Positions 1 through 11,772 of a stretch of DNA of 64,000 bases are shown here, one piece after another. Position 1 is the first letter of the stretch; each line of letters begins with the position of its first letter. The position numbers and the translations under genes are program-made. This stretch comes from Lactarius indigo (lineage: Eukaryota; Basidiomycota; Agaricomycetes; Russulales; Russulaceae). The notes beneath the pieces are model-generated. The model made no database searches, had not been told where the DNA came from, and saw only the letters and a program-made list of their open reading frames with translations. The stretch lies in the NCBI GenBank assembly GCA_025766275.1, contig JAFKAC010000041.1, forward strand, positions 248,001 to 312,000, given 5' to 3'.

Positions 1-401
1 GACCTCATTGTTGTTAATGTAATTACGTTTCTCACTTGTTATTTTCCGAAGGGTAGGCGCATATCTTCACCCTTCCTCTGTTACAAGCTTGTCTGGTAGC
101 TGTTCACCACCTATGAAAGTAGTCTCACCACACCTATTTCCTCATGTCCGGAAAGTTCCCCGACTGACACCCAAACATACAGAATCAGGCCGACGTGATT
201 TGAGGCAAGGTGATCGAAAAAGTACGGCACAAGCACACGAAATGCGTTTCTTTAATACACAAACGAAGGGCACAGTAACCAGTACATAGAACAATCAATC
301 GCGGAGAAGTCCAAGGATTTTTTTCCATTGTAAAATTTCATTATATCATCGCACGATGTCTTGGGAAGAGAGTTAATGCTAAGGTGGCGTGGCAGACGCG
401 A

Positions 402-560
402 AAAATGTGGATCTGGAATCGCGGGGCAACGCAACACGATGTACCACATAGTCCGGACGAATTGCCTTGCCCGCCGAATTATCCTAAATACCTTCGAACC
501 ATTCTTTGCAGTGATGGAAGAGCATAGCCTACTGTTGCTCAAAGCCACTCGAACGCGAAA
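402..560 (-). pseudogene. Fragment of kinase-family C-terminus
   Basis: About 46 residues on the minus strand match the last exon of the small kinases at 11.8, 54.1 and 60.8 kb. The shared pattern includes K..FRIIRRARQFVRT..YIV followed by PAIPD, as in the copy ending at 62081. No catalytic domain is present. The fragment abuts a DUF6535 tail fragment on its right, so this looks like a breakpoint between two duplicated pieces. It is a relic and not a gene. Confidence 0.7.
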
Positions 561-720
561 AAAGGACACGCTTGACCCTTTAGTGAACCCTAAATACGAG
601 GGCTTCCCCGCACGATCCCCTTAAATCATCGTCGTTGCCGACATCGCCGTTGAGGGCCCTTTACGGCGCACTCTAGATACTGAGCATGTGAAAGACCTCC
701 TACTCGCCCTTCGTATGGCC
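560..720 (+). pseudogene. 3' tail fragment of a DUF6535 gene
   Basis: The DNA aligns, with indels, to the last 180 bases of the DUF6535 gene ending at 18308. Shared stretches read roughly 'gacccTTTAGTGAA' and 'CTAGATaCTGAGCA'. The similarity continues into the non-coding downstream DNA at 780-1030, which matches 18350-18640. The reading frame is broken. It is the plus-strand edge of a copied piece of the 18-19 kb locus. Confidence 0.7.
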
Positions 721-1038
721 AGTATGATATCGTCTGATGCATTATCTACGATAAAGTATGGTTTTTCTTCTTAGGTCTCAATACCTAGGCGGAGAGGGGG
801 TGCGTGTGATGCTCTCTCTCTCCCTGTTTTGTACACCTCGTTTCTATCTCTCGAGCCAATCTATTCTTCGATGAACCAATAGTCGTTGCAACCTCAACGA
901 CGACAATATTGACCGAGTGAGGGCGCTTCTTCTACGGAACCATATCATGATATGATGCAATAATACATTACGCCAATAACAAAATAAATAGAATAAGCGT
1001 ATGGGAAAGCAGAGAGAGTGATGTGATGGTGCGCTATA

Positions 1039-1640
1039 TCACCCATGATACACGTCCCTATGCATTGGCGCGAATCCGATATGCATCAAGACTTTCTGGC
1101 AGGCGGGCATGGCGAATAGGCACCCGGGCCCGCCCGTGCACCCGATGCTGTAGACCATAGGCGAGCGACGCGGGCGCGACGCGAGTTCGTCCCGTATGCG
1201 AAAGTACCAATTCATGACCTTCACATCGAACCCGCTCGGCAGCGACACCGACTCGGCGCCCCCGCCCCCACCCTCCGAATTCCCGTCTACAGCATCACAC
1301 GCAGCAGCAACAACCTCCTGCACTATCTAGGCAGAGGCCTCGTGCACGTGTGTGTTATGTTATGTCACCACGTGCGATGTGGGTGATGCGGGCGGTGCGT
1401 GGCGTGGGCTCGAGCGCAAGATGAGCGAGTGTGCACGTGTACGAAAGGGTGTTGGAGTGCGCTCTTATAGTGAACATCGAGGGCGCGGCGTGCAGCGCCT
1501 CCGTGTCGGCGATCGTGATGGAGGCGCGGCGTGCAAGCCCCCCCCCCCCCGTGGGAATGCGTGGGCTGAAGGACATCAGTCGAGGGCGGCGTCGGCACGG
1601 GGTGTGTGTGGATGTGGTACCATGAAGCAGAGTCCATCAA
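1039..1640 (-). pseudogene. Decayed MDM34 3' fragment (left copy)
   Basis: Two minus-strand reading frames, 1640-1365 and 1323-1039, match consecutive parts of the C-terminal half of the intact MDM34 at 18658-21157. Recognisable pieces are [16 protein letters not shown] (intact: [16 protein letters not shown]), then LPSGFDVKVMNWYFRIRDEL (intact: [20 protein letters not shown]). Frameshifts separate them, and a run of 12-13 C lies near 1540. The N-terminal SMP domain is absent, so this cannot make functional Mdm34. A second fragment lies at 9655-10142 in the opposite orientation. Confidence 0.85.
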
Positions 1641-4308
1641 CTAATACATAGAATAACTAATCTAACCTTGATAATATACATCTTGTACAACTAACACTAG
1701 CACCCCGAAGAATTCCACCACCGCACGCCCGGAAAGTCGTTGTCTGGCAAAGACTACGCCTCGCCAGTAGACTCACCATGCAGGGAGTGCGAGGGTTTCT
1801 TTCCCAGTTGCTATATAGCGAGAAAGTCGTGAAGGTCGTGTGGAGATTATATCTCGAGCTAATGGAGGCGAGGGTCATTGTAGTGAACGACGAGGGACGT
1901 TTATGATTGGCGAAATTAAATAAGGGAAGTCACAAGCACCTTTTCCATTGTGTTGAGGAAGCCATTGCGGTATAATTCGGAACTAGGGATTATGCGTCAT
2001 TTGTCAGAGTGGCGGTACTAGAAGTCGATGATGTGTGGACCAGTGAAGTAGATCCCGTCATAGTTGTTTGCGTAGGTATCGTAATATGATGAAGTTCGTG
2101 GTCGTCAAAGTTAATCCGGGGGATTTCGGGATAGCTGGAAGACGCGGCCGGCAGCACGATAGTTTGTGGCTTGGAAGGGTAAGTGCCAGTCGTATCAACG
2201 AACGCGTCATGAACACGTGACTCAGGGCGCGCGCGATGGTCCGGGATATTGCACGTAGGGTATGAGGTCAGCATAAATAAAATGTGCTCGTCGTCGGCCG
2301 TCGAAGCAGAGAATGTTGTCGGGGAGGAGTCAGTGCCTTCGTGTAAAGCGATGTAAGCGCGGCGGACATTCTTGAGAAGTACGATAAGAATTGGTCGAAC
2401 GCGACGGTCTGCCAGCGGAGTGGCCCTTGTCATGCGAACAATCTCGTTCCACAGGTCGCAGAAGTCATGCTGTAGCGTAGGAAGAGCATCCCGGATGTCA
2501 AATCGAGAAGCCAATTCAAGGGTCTTCCACCGGGAGGTAGCATCTCCGGACAGAAACAGTTCGAAATGGACACGAATAATCTCCCGAACAATGTGGATGT
2601 AATTGGCAAGTAACGCGCTATCACCGTGAGCAATATAGCTCCGAAGGATAGGTGCCGATATACCGAGATGGCCCATAGCTAGTTCGGACCAAGGGTCACC
2701 GCGCTCTTTCGCCCTCGCTACGACGATGGCCACCATACAGAAGGAATAGTAAGCCGTGAGTGGATCGTTGTAATGGTCCCTCTTGATAAGTTGGCCAAAT
2801 TCGACATGGTCCAGGAGTCCGCTCAACTCTCCGTTGACGATCTCCTCGTAGACGGACGGACTGATAGGAAGGGATGCGGCGTGCATCGCTCTCGTACAGA
2901 TTAGGCTCCGGCGCCTTCTTACCGACCCGCTGACCGTATTAGAAGTCAAAGTACGGTGCATCAGTCCGACAAGCGCATCCAACAGCCTCCACTTATATGG
3001 ATCTATGAAAACGCCGAAGGGATTTGAGACTACCGTCGAACTGCATAATCCAGGGATGCCTGCGAAGAATCGCTCCAGTTCGTGGTCTTCGTCTAAAGAG
3101 TCGAATGTCCACATCAGAGCGCGAGCGTCGATCTCAGATGAGATTTTCAAGGCGGCTTCTTCGGCAGTCTTGACCATGCCTTCTACGAAGCGTCTCTTAA
3201 AGTGCACCGCCAGGTTGATCATGCGATCGCGGATTGCAAAGCCAACACGGTCAAGAACCCCGGACGAGTAGAGTGTCCGAATGACAGCAAAAATCGTGCC
3301 ATTGAGGAGGGACCAGGCGGGTGATGAAAGTGGGGAATGGTAGGGGCTGTCTTGCCGGAATATCGGGATAAATGTGATGTATCCATATGCGGCCACGCAA
3401 AGGCCGACCCATCCGGCGACGACCCCGAAGACTGCATGGTCGGTATTGAAAAGGAGTACGAGAAGACCTGCAAAGAAAAGGGAAAGGGAAAGATGGGATA
3501 AGAAGGATAACGCCTCAACAGCCCAAGGAAGGTGTAGTTTGTCGACGCCTTCGGCAAAGAATGCACGAATCCGCGCTTGCTTGTGTGGACTAGACGGCGT
3601 CTGGATGACCTTGAGATATCGACGGGCCCACTGTCCCACCAACGTAGCCAGCAGACCGCATGTAAGACTTATGGCCAAACTCAAGAACCAGAGCGAATTG
3701 ACCCAGACGGCGTATCGGGGTGGAGAGAAGCGAGGTGGATCTATGAGTGTGGGGGGTGTCGAGACGTTGGGTGTATTGGGGTCTGCAAGAGGTTGATAGA
3801 TATTCTTGAGATAGAGCGTAGACCTATCCTGTGAATTCGGTCGAATATCCTGAATTGAGACCGTAAGAAAGATCGCGACTGCGGCGGAGAACAGACCAGA
3901 CTAGTACGATTATTTGAATGGGTCGTGTTCTGAGCGTCAAGTAATATAGGAACTCACAAAAATAAGAATCCTATCACTAATCGCCTTCCAGCTCTCAACC
4001 GCCGCCTTATCTTCCTCCCCCGCCATTTTAAGATACATGGAGAAGAGCGGGCCTGAACCATCGGTGAAGTCGAGTTCTCCCTCTGACATCTGAACTTGAG
4101 CTGAGTGAGGAGGAAGACGGCCAGCTATGAACGTAGATTAAATCGGGGCCACTGCGGCGAAGTAGAAGGCACAGTACCTGGGCTAGTGCTAGTCCCCTCG
4201 TTTGGTGCGTCTCCCAACCCAGAAAGGTGTCGGGACATTGGCGTTATTTTGGACGAGGAGGGGGGAGGAGAAGTATCGTTCGGGGGCGGGGGATTGGGCT
4301 TATGCATC
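1120..4308. repeat. Left arm of large inverted repeat
   Basis: Reading the minus strand here reproduces the plus strand at 6963-10142: DUF6535 gene with both introns, its 3' flank, then an MDM34 fragment. The inner end lies near 4308, where similarity fades after the C-rich stretch upstream of the start codon. The outer end is fuzzy, near 1120. The DUF6535 part is very similar; the MDM34 part is much more diverged. Confidence 0.8.
1990..4238 (-). CDS. DUF6535 multi-pass membrane protein, copy 1
   Basis: Three-exon model on the minus strand: 4238-4178, 4100-3958, 3900-1990 (704 aa). The first intron is phase 1 and the second phase 0; both match the two paralogues, and this fixed the ATG at 4238. 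Near the N-terminus lies ESWKADSDRI, then four hydrophobic segments: GLFSA-led at about residue 70, WFLSLAISLTCGLLATLV before QWARRYLK, FLSHLSLSLFFAGLLVLLF, and VVAGWVGLCVAAYGYI. This layout is the basidiomycete DUF6535 domain. The rest is a soluble alpha-rich region with a Thr/Ser-rich tail. Function is unknown; DUF6535 proteins are much expanded in Agaricomycetes. By eye about 23 of 564 aligned residues differ from copy 2, and the frame is fully open. Confidence 0.85.
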
Positions 4309-6962
4309 ATGCCGCATGTACTGTAGTGACTTGTTTCCCACACCGACAGTAAAGACATTACACGTTACGCGTTACGCGTTACGGCTGTTACAGTATAGTG
4401 TCTCCATATTTAGGCCGGCATACATTCTATGGATGCAAACCACCTCATCTCCTACCTTCTACCCCCGGCTCTCGACAACACAGCGTCGTAGTGCCACAAT
4501 CTGCAGCCCTGTCGTATCTTGGTCTGTCTGAAGACCGCATTCCATGCAAAAGTCTCATTCCCCAGCAATTCCAGCTACCGCCTTTCACCCTTCATCCTGC
4601 GCGTCCAGCATTCGATCTGTATCGATGTACTGCTGCAGGGAGCGACGGCAGCAAGAGGACTGCTTTGTACAAACGCAAAATGCGTTTAACCGCCTTTTAG
4701 TGACTTCCACAAACGCTCTGACCATCCTCATCGCTCGATACAACGACCGCTACCATCACCCACTGAAGACATCGTTGTTCCAGATCCTTTCCGATCTTCT
4801 CAGGACGCCAGGTGAAGGGAAGCTAACTTCAACACTCAGGCTCCGTACATGTCGAGTTTACCCCCAGGGCTTGAGTGGTGAGTCGTAGTCGACTTGTTGG
4901 TTTAGCTTCAGGCTTTTGGAGTCCATGCTAGTAGTGGGCCGTTCTTCTGTACTTGATCTCTCGGTTAGTGGTACTTGTATCGCGGATGAGATCGATGAGA
5001 TATGAGATGACTAGATGCCTTTCGAATCACCGTTGCACTGTCGTCTCCTAGCCACTTTTTAGGCACGTCCGGGATAAGTTTTCGCATATACAATAACTCT
5101 TACGATTCTCAGACTTAGGAAAAGACGAAAGTAAAACGATGGTGAGTCATTTGGTGTGACGGCACTGTTCAGGCTGCGAACAGGAGAAACTCAAATTTGG
5201 TAGAGTTACTGTAGGCCAGTAACATCCCGCCTACCTTGGCTTGGTGCCTACAACTAATTTTGGTGCGACTAGTACTCGACGACCGAGTCGACGACCCAAA
5301 AACCTACTAGACATGGCTCATGGAACTCTGAACTCTAGAAGCCGTCATAGGGTGCAAAGTTCGTATTAGAGCCTGAGGGATACGAACACGTGGTTACCAG
5401 GAATTATTATTGTAACTACCACTGGATCACAATGTTAAATCTTGCAGGAACAAGCTGAAGTGCGAGGCCAGACTCGGAGGCTGGTGTAGCGAACGAAGTG
5501 AGCAAGCTACGCCATAGGCACGGAGCCTTGTACGGAGCTGAAGCGCTGAAGCCTGAGCTTGTCTTGTAGGAAGTGCATCTCGCCAAGTATCTTACCGCCT
5601 CCTATCCAAACGCCCATCACCCCCAGATGGACAATCGCCTCAAGGTCCTGTATCGTCCTACTGTACAACGGGTTTCAATGTTTCAACACGTGCTGATTCG
5701 ACGCTACTGTATAGCACCACCCAACCCAGTGCTCGCAGTGTCCCATGTTCCTTGATGCCATCGCAACCATATGGGCTTCTTGGCTTCTCAGAAACATGCA
5801 CTGGCCTCATGGCAATGCACGAGGAACTCATGTGCAACCTTGTTAAAAGATTTGTATTCGGTTTAAAGAGGTGACAACGATATACAGTACCGAGCCATTT
5901 ACCTCATGATTACAGTTGTTGTTGTCTGCAGGCCCGGGGATGAGATAAATTGTACTATTCTAGGCGCTTCAGTACACACCATATATGCGGTGTCGGCGAA
6001 AGTAAAGATGTCGTATTCACTGGCGCTTCTATGAGCCTGCGAACAGCGGCATACCACGGTATTGCCCTCTCTGACGTCCACTGCACTGCGCCAGGAGGCA
6101 CGCCTGAGAATCGGCCCCCTTTCGGTGAAAAAACACCAACTTCGATATTATCGTCATTAATGTTTTTTTGGGTATTTTTTCGCGATTTTATCACAAAAAT
6201 ATCAATTCCCGGTCCCAGTGCCGGCATAGGCAAAGACAAGGTCGACGTATCATAAATACATTTATGTAGTAAAGGGCCTATTGAACTCCGAAACCTCGAT
6301 AGCTGAGCGCTTCGTGGCAGAAATGTTAACGTGCGTTTGGGACAAGGATAGTGCTCACGCAATGGATCCCAAAAAAAAGACAGCCCCCGCGGACGGGTGT
6401 GTGTTTTTGAGGCATCAACGCCTCGAGGCCGCAGGGGTGTGCCATGTGGCGGGGATGAATCCGATTTATGGAGTTCCGAAGTACTTGGGCAGTGGGCGCA
6501 TAGGGTTGAGGAAACACAGCAATTTAATGGCACATTCGCAGGTTGCGAAGAGGTTTTTGGCTGAAGGGTACAGTTTAAGATGGCGGCGGGCTGATTTGGG
6601 GAGGTGGCAATAAGAGTACTAGTGGATGGTTAACATTGGCAATGCATTCTACATAGTACATCCCAGTTGTTATCTTCGATCCAAAGCTCCGGGATGGCTG
6701 CTGCGAGATTGAATGCGGTGTATATACTGTAGGGCTACCAAAATTGGCCAAGGCTGTGTGCTGTAAATGAAAAAGGTGTGGTGGAGATACTTGGGACACG
6801 AGGCCTACATGAGGCCTTGAGGTGGACATGAGGTGATTAGATTCGCCACGCCCTGAAAGCCGGGGTAACAGCCTGGTACACTGGTAGCTCGCGTGGGGTC
6901 CACATGGGCTCACATTGAGCCGTCGCTCGCCCGTCAGCGCTTCAGCCATCAGACTGCAGCAT
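4309..6962. other. Unique spacer between inverted-repeat arms
   Basis: No convincing gene. Short open frames exist on both strands around 5955-6613, but they overlap each other, have no recognisable domain and have no splice partners. A short direct repeat of GCGTTAC-type units occurs near 4359-4383. A small imperfect palindrome, gtagc...gctac, lies near 5487-5511. Confidence 0.5.
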
Positions 6963-7028
6963 GACGCTCGATCCCCCCCGCCCCCGAACGATACTTCTCC
7001 TCACCCCTCCTCGTCCAAAACAACGCCA

Positions 7029-9280
7029 ATGTCCCGACACCTTTCTGGGTTGGGAGACGCACCAAACGAGGGGACTAGCACTAGCCCAGGTACTGTGCCT
7101 TCTACTTCGCCGCAGTGGCCCCGATTTAATCTACGTTCATAGCTGGCCGTCTTCCTCCTCACTCAGCTCAAGTTCAGATGTCAGAGGGAGAACTCGACTT
7201 CACCGATGGTTCAGGCCCGCTCTTCTCCATGTATCTTAAAATGGCGGGGGAGGAAGATAAGGCGGCGGTTGAGAGCTGGAAGGCGGATAGTGATAGGATT
7301 CTTATTTTTGTGAGTTCCTATATTACTTGACGCTCAGAACACGACCCATTCAAATAATCGTACTAGTCTGGTCTGTTCTCCGCCGTAGTCGCGATCTTTC
7401 TTACGGTCTCAATTCAGGATATTCGACCGAATTCACAGGATAGGTCTACGCTCTATCTCGAGAATATCTATCAACCTCTTGCAGACCCCAATACACCCAA
7501 CGTCTCGACACCCCTCACACTCATAGACCCACCTCGCTTCTCTCCACCCCGATACGCCGTCTGGGTCAATTCGCTCTGGTTCTTGAGTTTGGCCATAAGT
7601 CTTACATGCGGTCTGCTGGCTACGTTGGTGGGACAGTGGGCCCGTCGATATCTCAAGGTCATCCAGACGCCGTCTAGTCCACACAAGCAAGCGCGGATTC
7701 GTGCATTCTTTGCCGAAGGCGTCGACAAACTACACCTTCCTTGGGCTGTTGAGGCGTTATCCTTCTTATCCCATCTTTCCCTTTCCCTTTTCTTTGCGGG
7801 TCTTCTCGTACTCCTTTTCAATACCGACCATGCAGTCTTCGGGGTCGTCGCCGGATGGGTCGGCCTTTGCGTGGCCGCATATGGATACATCACATTTATC
7901 CCTATATTTCGGCAAGACAGCCCCTACTATTCCCCACTTTCATCACCCGCCTGGTCCCTCCTTAATGGCACTATTTTTACTGTCATTCGGATACTCTACT
8001 CGTCCGGGGTTCTTGACCGTGTTGGCTTTGCAATCCGCGATCGCATGATCAACCTGGCGGTGCACTTTAAGAGACGCTTCGTAGAAGGCATGGTCAAGAC
8101 TGCCGAAGAAGCCGCCTTGAAAATCTCATCTGAGATCGACGCTCGCGCTCTGATGTGGACATTCGACTCTTTAGACGAAGACCACGAACTGGAGCGATTC
8201 TTCGCAGGCATCCCTGGATTATGCAATTCGACGGCAGTCTCAAATCCCTTCGGCGTTTTCATAGGTCCATATAAGTGGAGGCTGTCGGATGCGCTTGTCG
8301 GACTGATGCACCGTACTTTGACTTCTAATACGGTCAGCGGGTCGGTAAGAAGACGCCGGAGCCTGATCTGTACGAGGGCGATGCACGCCGCATCCCTTCC
8401 TATCCGTCCGTCCGTCTGCGAGGAGATCGTCAACGGAGAGTTGAGCGGACTCCTGGACCATGTCGAATTCGGCCAATTTATCAAGAGGGACCATTACAAC
8501 GATCCACTCACGGCTTACTATTCCTCCTGTATGGTGGCCATCGTCGTAGCGAGGGCGAAAGAGCGCGGTGACCCTTGGTCCGAACTAGCTATGGGCCATC
8601 TCGGTATATCGGCACCTATCCTTCGGAGCTATGTTGCTCACGGTGATAGCGCGTTACTTGCCAATTACATCCACATTGTTCGGGAGATAATTCGTGTCCA
8701 TCTCGAACCGTTTCTGTCCGGAGATGCTACCTCCCGGTGGAAGACCCTTGAATTGGCTTCTCGATTTGACATCCGGGATGCTCTTCCTACGCTACAGCAT
8801 GACTTCTGCGACCTGTGGAACGAGATTGTTCGCATGACAAGGGCCATTCCACTGGCAGACCGTCGCGTTCGACCAATTCTTATCGTACTTCTCAAGAATG
8901 TCCGCCGCGCTTACATCGCTTTACATGAAGGCACTGACTCCTCCCCGACAACGTTCTCTGCTTCGACGGCCGACGACGAGCACATTTTATTCATACTGAC
9001 CTCATACCCCACGTGCAATATCCTGGACCATCGCGCGCGCCCTGAGTCACGTGTTCATGACGCGTTCGTTGACACGACTGCTCGCACTTACCCTTCTAGG
9101 CCACAAACTATCGTGCTGCCGACCGCGTCTTGCAGCTATCCCGAAATCCCCCGGATTCACTTTGACGACCACGAACTCCATCATATCACGATACCTACGC
9201 AGACAACTATGACGGGATCTACTTCACTGGTCCACACATCATCGACTTCTAGTACCGCCACTCTGACAAATGACGCATAA
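7029..9280 (+). CDS. DUF6535 multi-pass membrane protein, copy 2
   Basis: Exons 7029-7089, 7167-7309 and 7367-9280 give 705 aa. Joining CCA-G to CT-CAA across the first intron reads ...TSTSPAQVQMSEGELDF, which continues the frame. The second intron, gtgagt...tag, joins ...RILIF to SGLFSAVVAIF. Four membrane segments and QWARRYLK are as in copy 1. Differences from copy 1 are scattered substitutions, with one extra residue in the tail (TTARTYPSR versus TTGTYPSK). There is no stop or frameshift. Function is unknown; an integral membrane location is predicted from hydrophobicity. It lies in the right arm of the inverted repeat. Confidence 0.85.
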
Positions 9281-9654
9281 TCCCTAGTTCCGAATCATAC
9301 CGCAATGGCTACCCCAACACAACGGAAAAGGTGCATGCGACTTCCCTTATTTAATTTCGCCAATCATAAACGTCCTTCATCATTTGCCACAATGACACCA
9401 CCATTAGCTCGAGACATAATCCCCGCAGGTCTTCCACGACCTTCTCATGATATAGCTACTAGGAAAAAGACCTTCGCACTCCTCACGTGGTGACTTTATT
9501 GGTGAGACGTAGTCTTTTCTAGACGATGACTCTCCGAGCGTGCGGCGGTGGAGTCCTTCCGAGTCGGGATACTAGTAATACTTGTACGAGATTCTGCAAT
9601 CAAAGATAGATTAATCGTTTTATATATTAGTTGATCAGTCTGCTTCATGTTACT

Positions 9655-10142
9655 ACACTCACATGCACCCGGTGCCGACGCCGCATTCCCACGGGGGAGG
9701 GGCTGTGCGGTGCGCCTCCATCGCGATTAAGGACACGGAGGCGTATCGTTCTGTGCTACGCGTTGCACGGGGCGCTCTCGATGTCCGCCACGCTCGTGTG
9801 CTCCAACTACGTCCTAACGTGAACACTCTCCCACTGAGCCGTGCTCTCGGGCCCACGCCACGCACCGCCTACACCACCTCGTGCGCCGTGTCACGCACGC
9901 CGGCACCACACGCACGTGTTCGAGGCGGCTGCGGCGAAGGCGCAGGAGGTCGCCGCTGCTGCGCGTTGTGCGATAGACGGGGATGGTGGGATGGTGAGTG
10001 CAAGGGCGCCGGAGAGCCGGTGTGGCCGCCGATTGACTATGAGGAAGGCTGCGACTAATGCTTTCGCGCGCGGGATGAGCTCGTGTAGAACCAGGGTCCG
10101 CGTCACTAGTTTACGGTCTACGATCTGTGCTACATGGGTGGC
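9655..10142 (+). pseudogene. Decayed MDM34 3' fragment (right copy)
   Basis: Plus-strand reading contains HPVPTPHSHGGGA..., then a stretch like [15 protein letters not shown], and DNA resembling the FRTRDEL segment of the intact gene ('CTTTCGCGCGCGGGATGAGCTC'-like, in a shifted frame). Several frameshifts and a stop are present. It follows DUF6535 copy 2 in the same orientation, whereas the intact MDM34 converges on DUF6535 copy 3. An inversion therefore accompanied or followed the duplication. Confidence 0.8.
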
Positions 10143-11772
10143 GCCCATCAGCAAAATTAGATCCTACAGGTAAGGTTAGAGCCGCCGCCATCTAGTACCA
10201 CTAGTACTTCTAGTAACCCAGTTTCCCATCTGGAGGGTCAGAAGACTTGTGACGCTCAAAATTGTAAGAATTAGAGCTAGCAAGCCAGGGTTCAGCCTGG
10301 CGCAGCCTCGCAAGATCTAATATTCTGGCGCACGAATGCGGTCTTGAACCAAGTTCGGACCTTGCCAGATTTGTGGTGCTTGACGCAGCTTGATGATCAG
10401 CAAAACAAAACTGGACTAGCCGTGACTAGGAGAACTAGCTCCTACCATATTTGGGTGTCACATGTCACTAGTCACGGCTAGACCAGTGCTCCTAGTCACG
10501 TTTCGTTCTCCTGATGCGACTCACTGATGATTCTGGGGTTAGCCATTCGTGGATCGTGGCTCGCTCCGAGTCGAGGCAGATTCGTGGGATGTTGTTGGCA
10601 TTGCTCTCATCGAGAATATTAGTATTCATAAAGTTGGCCAATCTACTCCCATCGCTTCCAACTTGAGGTCATCTTCTCTAATCTTGAAGAAGGTCGAGCT
10701 ACGTTCCACCTTGGGGAATGTTACCGATTGCAATTAAAACAGGGGACTCGGATGTAACATACCGCCGCAGTCGTGAGGGAAAGTCCACTAACCTAGGGGA
10801 CATACATATCTGTCCCTATTGAGATCTTGTGCATTTGGAAGCAAACACTTTGAGGCAAGGGTGGGAGCAGAAAGCTCCTCGCCTCCGCTGCGATGGACTG
10901 GTAACATGTGAACTAGAGGTGGTATCCCCCATCGCTTCCTCCACAAGCTGGGAGAAAGGGTGCCTTTTGTTTTTGGTCGTTACGGCTGTTATTTTGTCGT
11001 TGATAGGTCTCCTGTTAATGCCTTAGTCTGGTGCGCCTCAGGTAGAGCTGTGCTCCTGTGTCATATTTCAGGCTGTTCAATTTTATTATCTCCGACTCGG
11101 AGTCCTGTGCAGTGACTTGGGTGACTTTGACTTTCTGTAGGATCTGGAGCATCTAGATCATTCTCTGGACCGGAGTTTTCTCCAGATTGCCGAGGTGCCA
11201 GCCAGGCACACTATTTTGCGCTCATCCGCGCACGTCGTATTTTCCTGATTACAAATTCCGGGTACAACCGGTCTGGAGAATCACCTTGCTCCGTGTAGAA
11301 GTGGGATGACTAAGCAATCTGACAGCTGACAAACTCAAGGTCTCATGGATCAACATTTCCTTTTTTGCGATCGATTTCTGCTCTGGGTACATCGCAAATA
11401 GCGTTCATTCGCTTGTGGTGTCAATAGACAACGTCCATCATATTTTATGTTATGAATAATGCCTCACGACATCGAGCAAGGTTACGGTCGACAAGGTCGA
11501 GGCCTACTTATCTAGAGGCTCCAACGGAAAGTCATGTCATTACGATAGTGTATTATTATTTGGCTTTGTTTGTCGAAGTTATGGTCGGAATAAGTTTGCT
11601 TGATCCAACCTCCAGCGGAAACATGGAAGTCTCGCGGCGACCAAGTAAACCAGAAATAGTGTGTACTAGCCCAACGTAACAAGTACTCAAGTGCGGGAAA
11701 GTATCAAGTAGGTGTTCAATAATAGAACCCCAAACCCTTGCACGGGGCAGGACACCCAGTCGCAGAATAAAA
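10143..11772. other. Intergenic, no gene seen
   Basis: Only short overlapping open frames with no recognisable domain. A 13-bp perfect inverted repeat lies inside it (10416-10428 / 10469-10481). Confidence 0.5.
10416..10481. repeat. Short inverted repeat, 13-bp arms
   Basis: CTAGCCGTGACTA at 10416-10428 is the exact reverse complement of 10469-10481, with a 40-bp loop. The loop contains a smaller palindrome (aggag..ctcct) and another CTAGTCACG follows at 10492-10500. It could be a small hairpin element or a MITE remnant; no target-site duplication was evident. Confidence 0.5.

Larger units (their letters stand above)
6963..10142. repeat. Right arm of large inverted repeat
   Basis: Mirror copy of 1120-4308. 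It carries DUF6535 copy 2 on the plus strand followed by an MDM34 fragment on the plus strand. Non-coding 3' flank at 9281-9650 also aligns to the reverse complement of 1640-1990, so the repeat is a DNA-level duplication and not a retrocopy; the introns are retained too. Confidence 0.8.

Noticed and set aside
4359..4383. Short GCGTTAC repeats as possible telomere-like DNA
   Set aside because: Only about three units, and the motif is unlike the TTAGGG-type repeats of basidiomycetes.
5955..6613. Overlapping open frames on both strands in the inverted-repeat spacer
   Set aside because: No recognisable domain, mutual overlap, no splice partners; probably chance.
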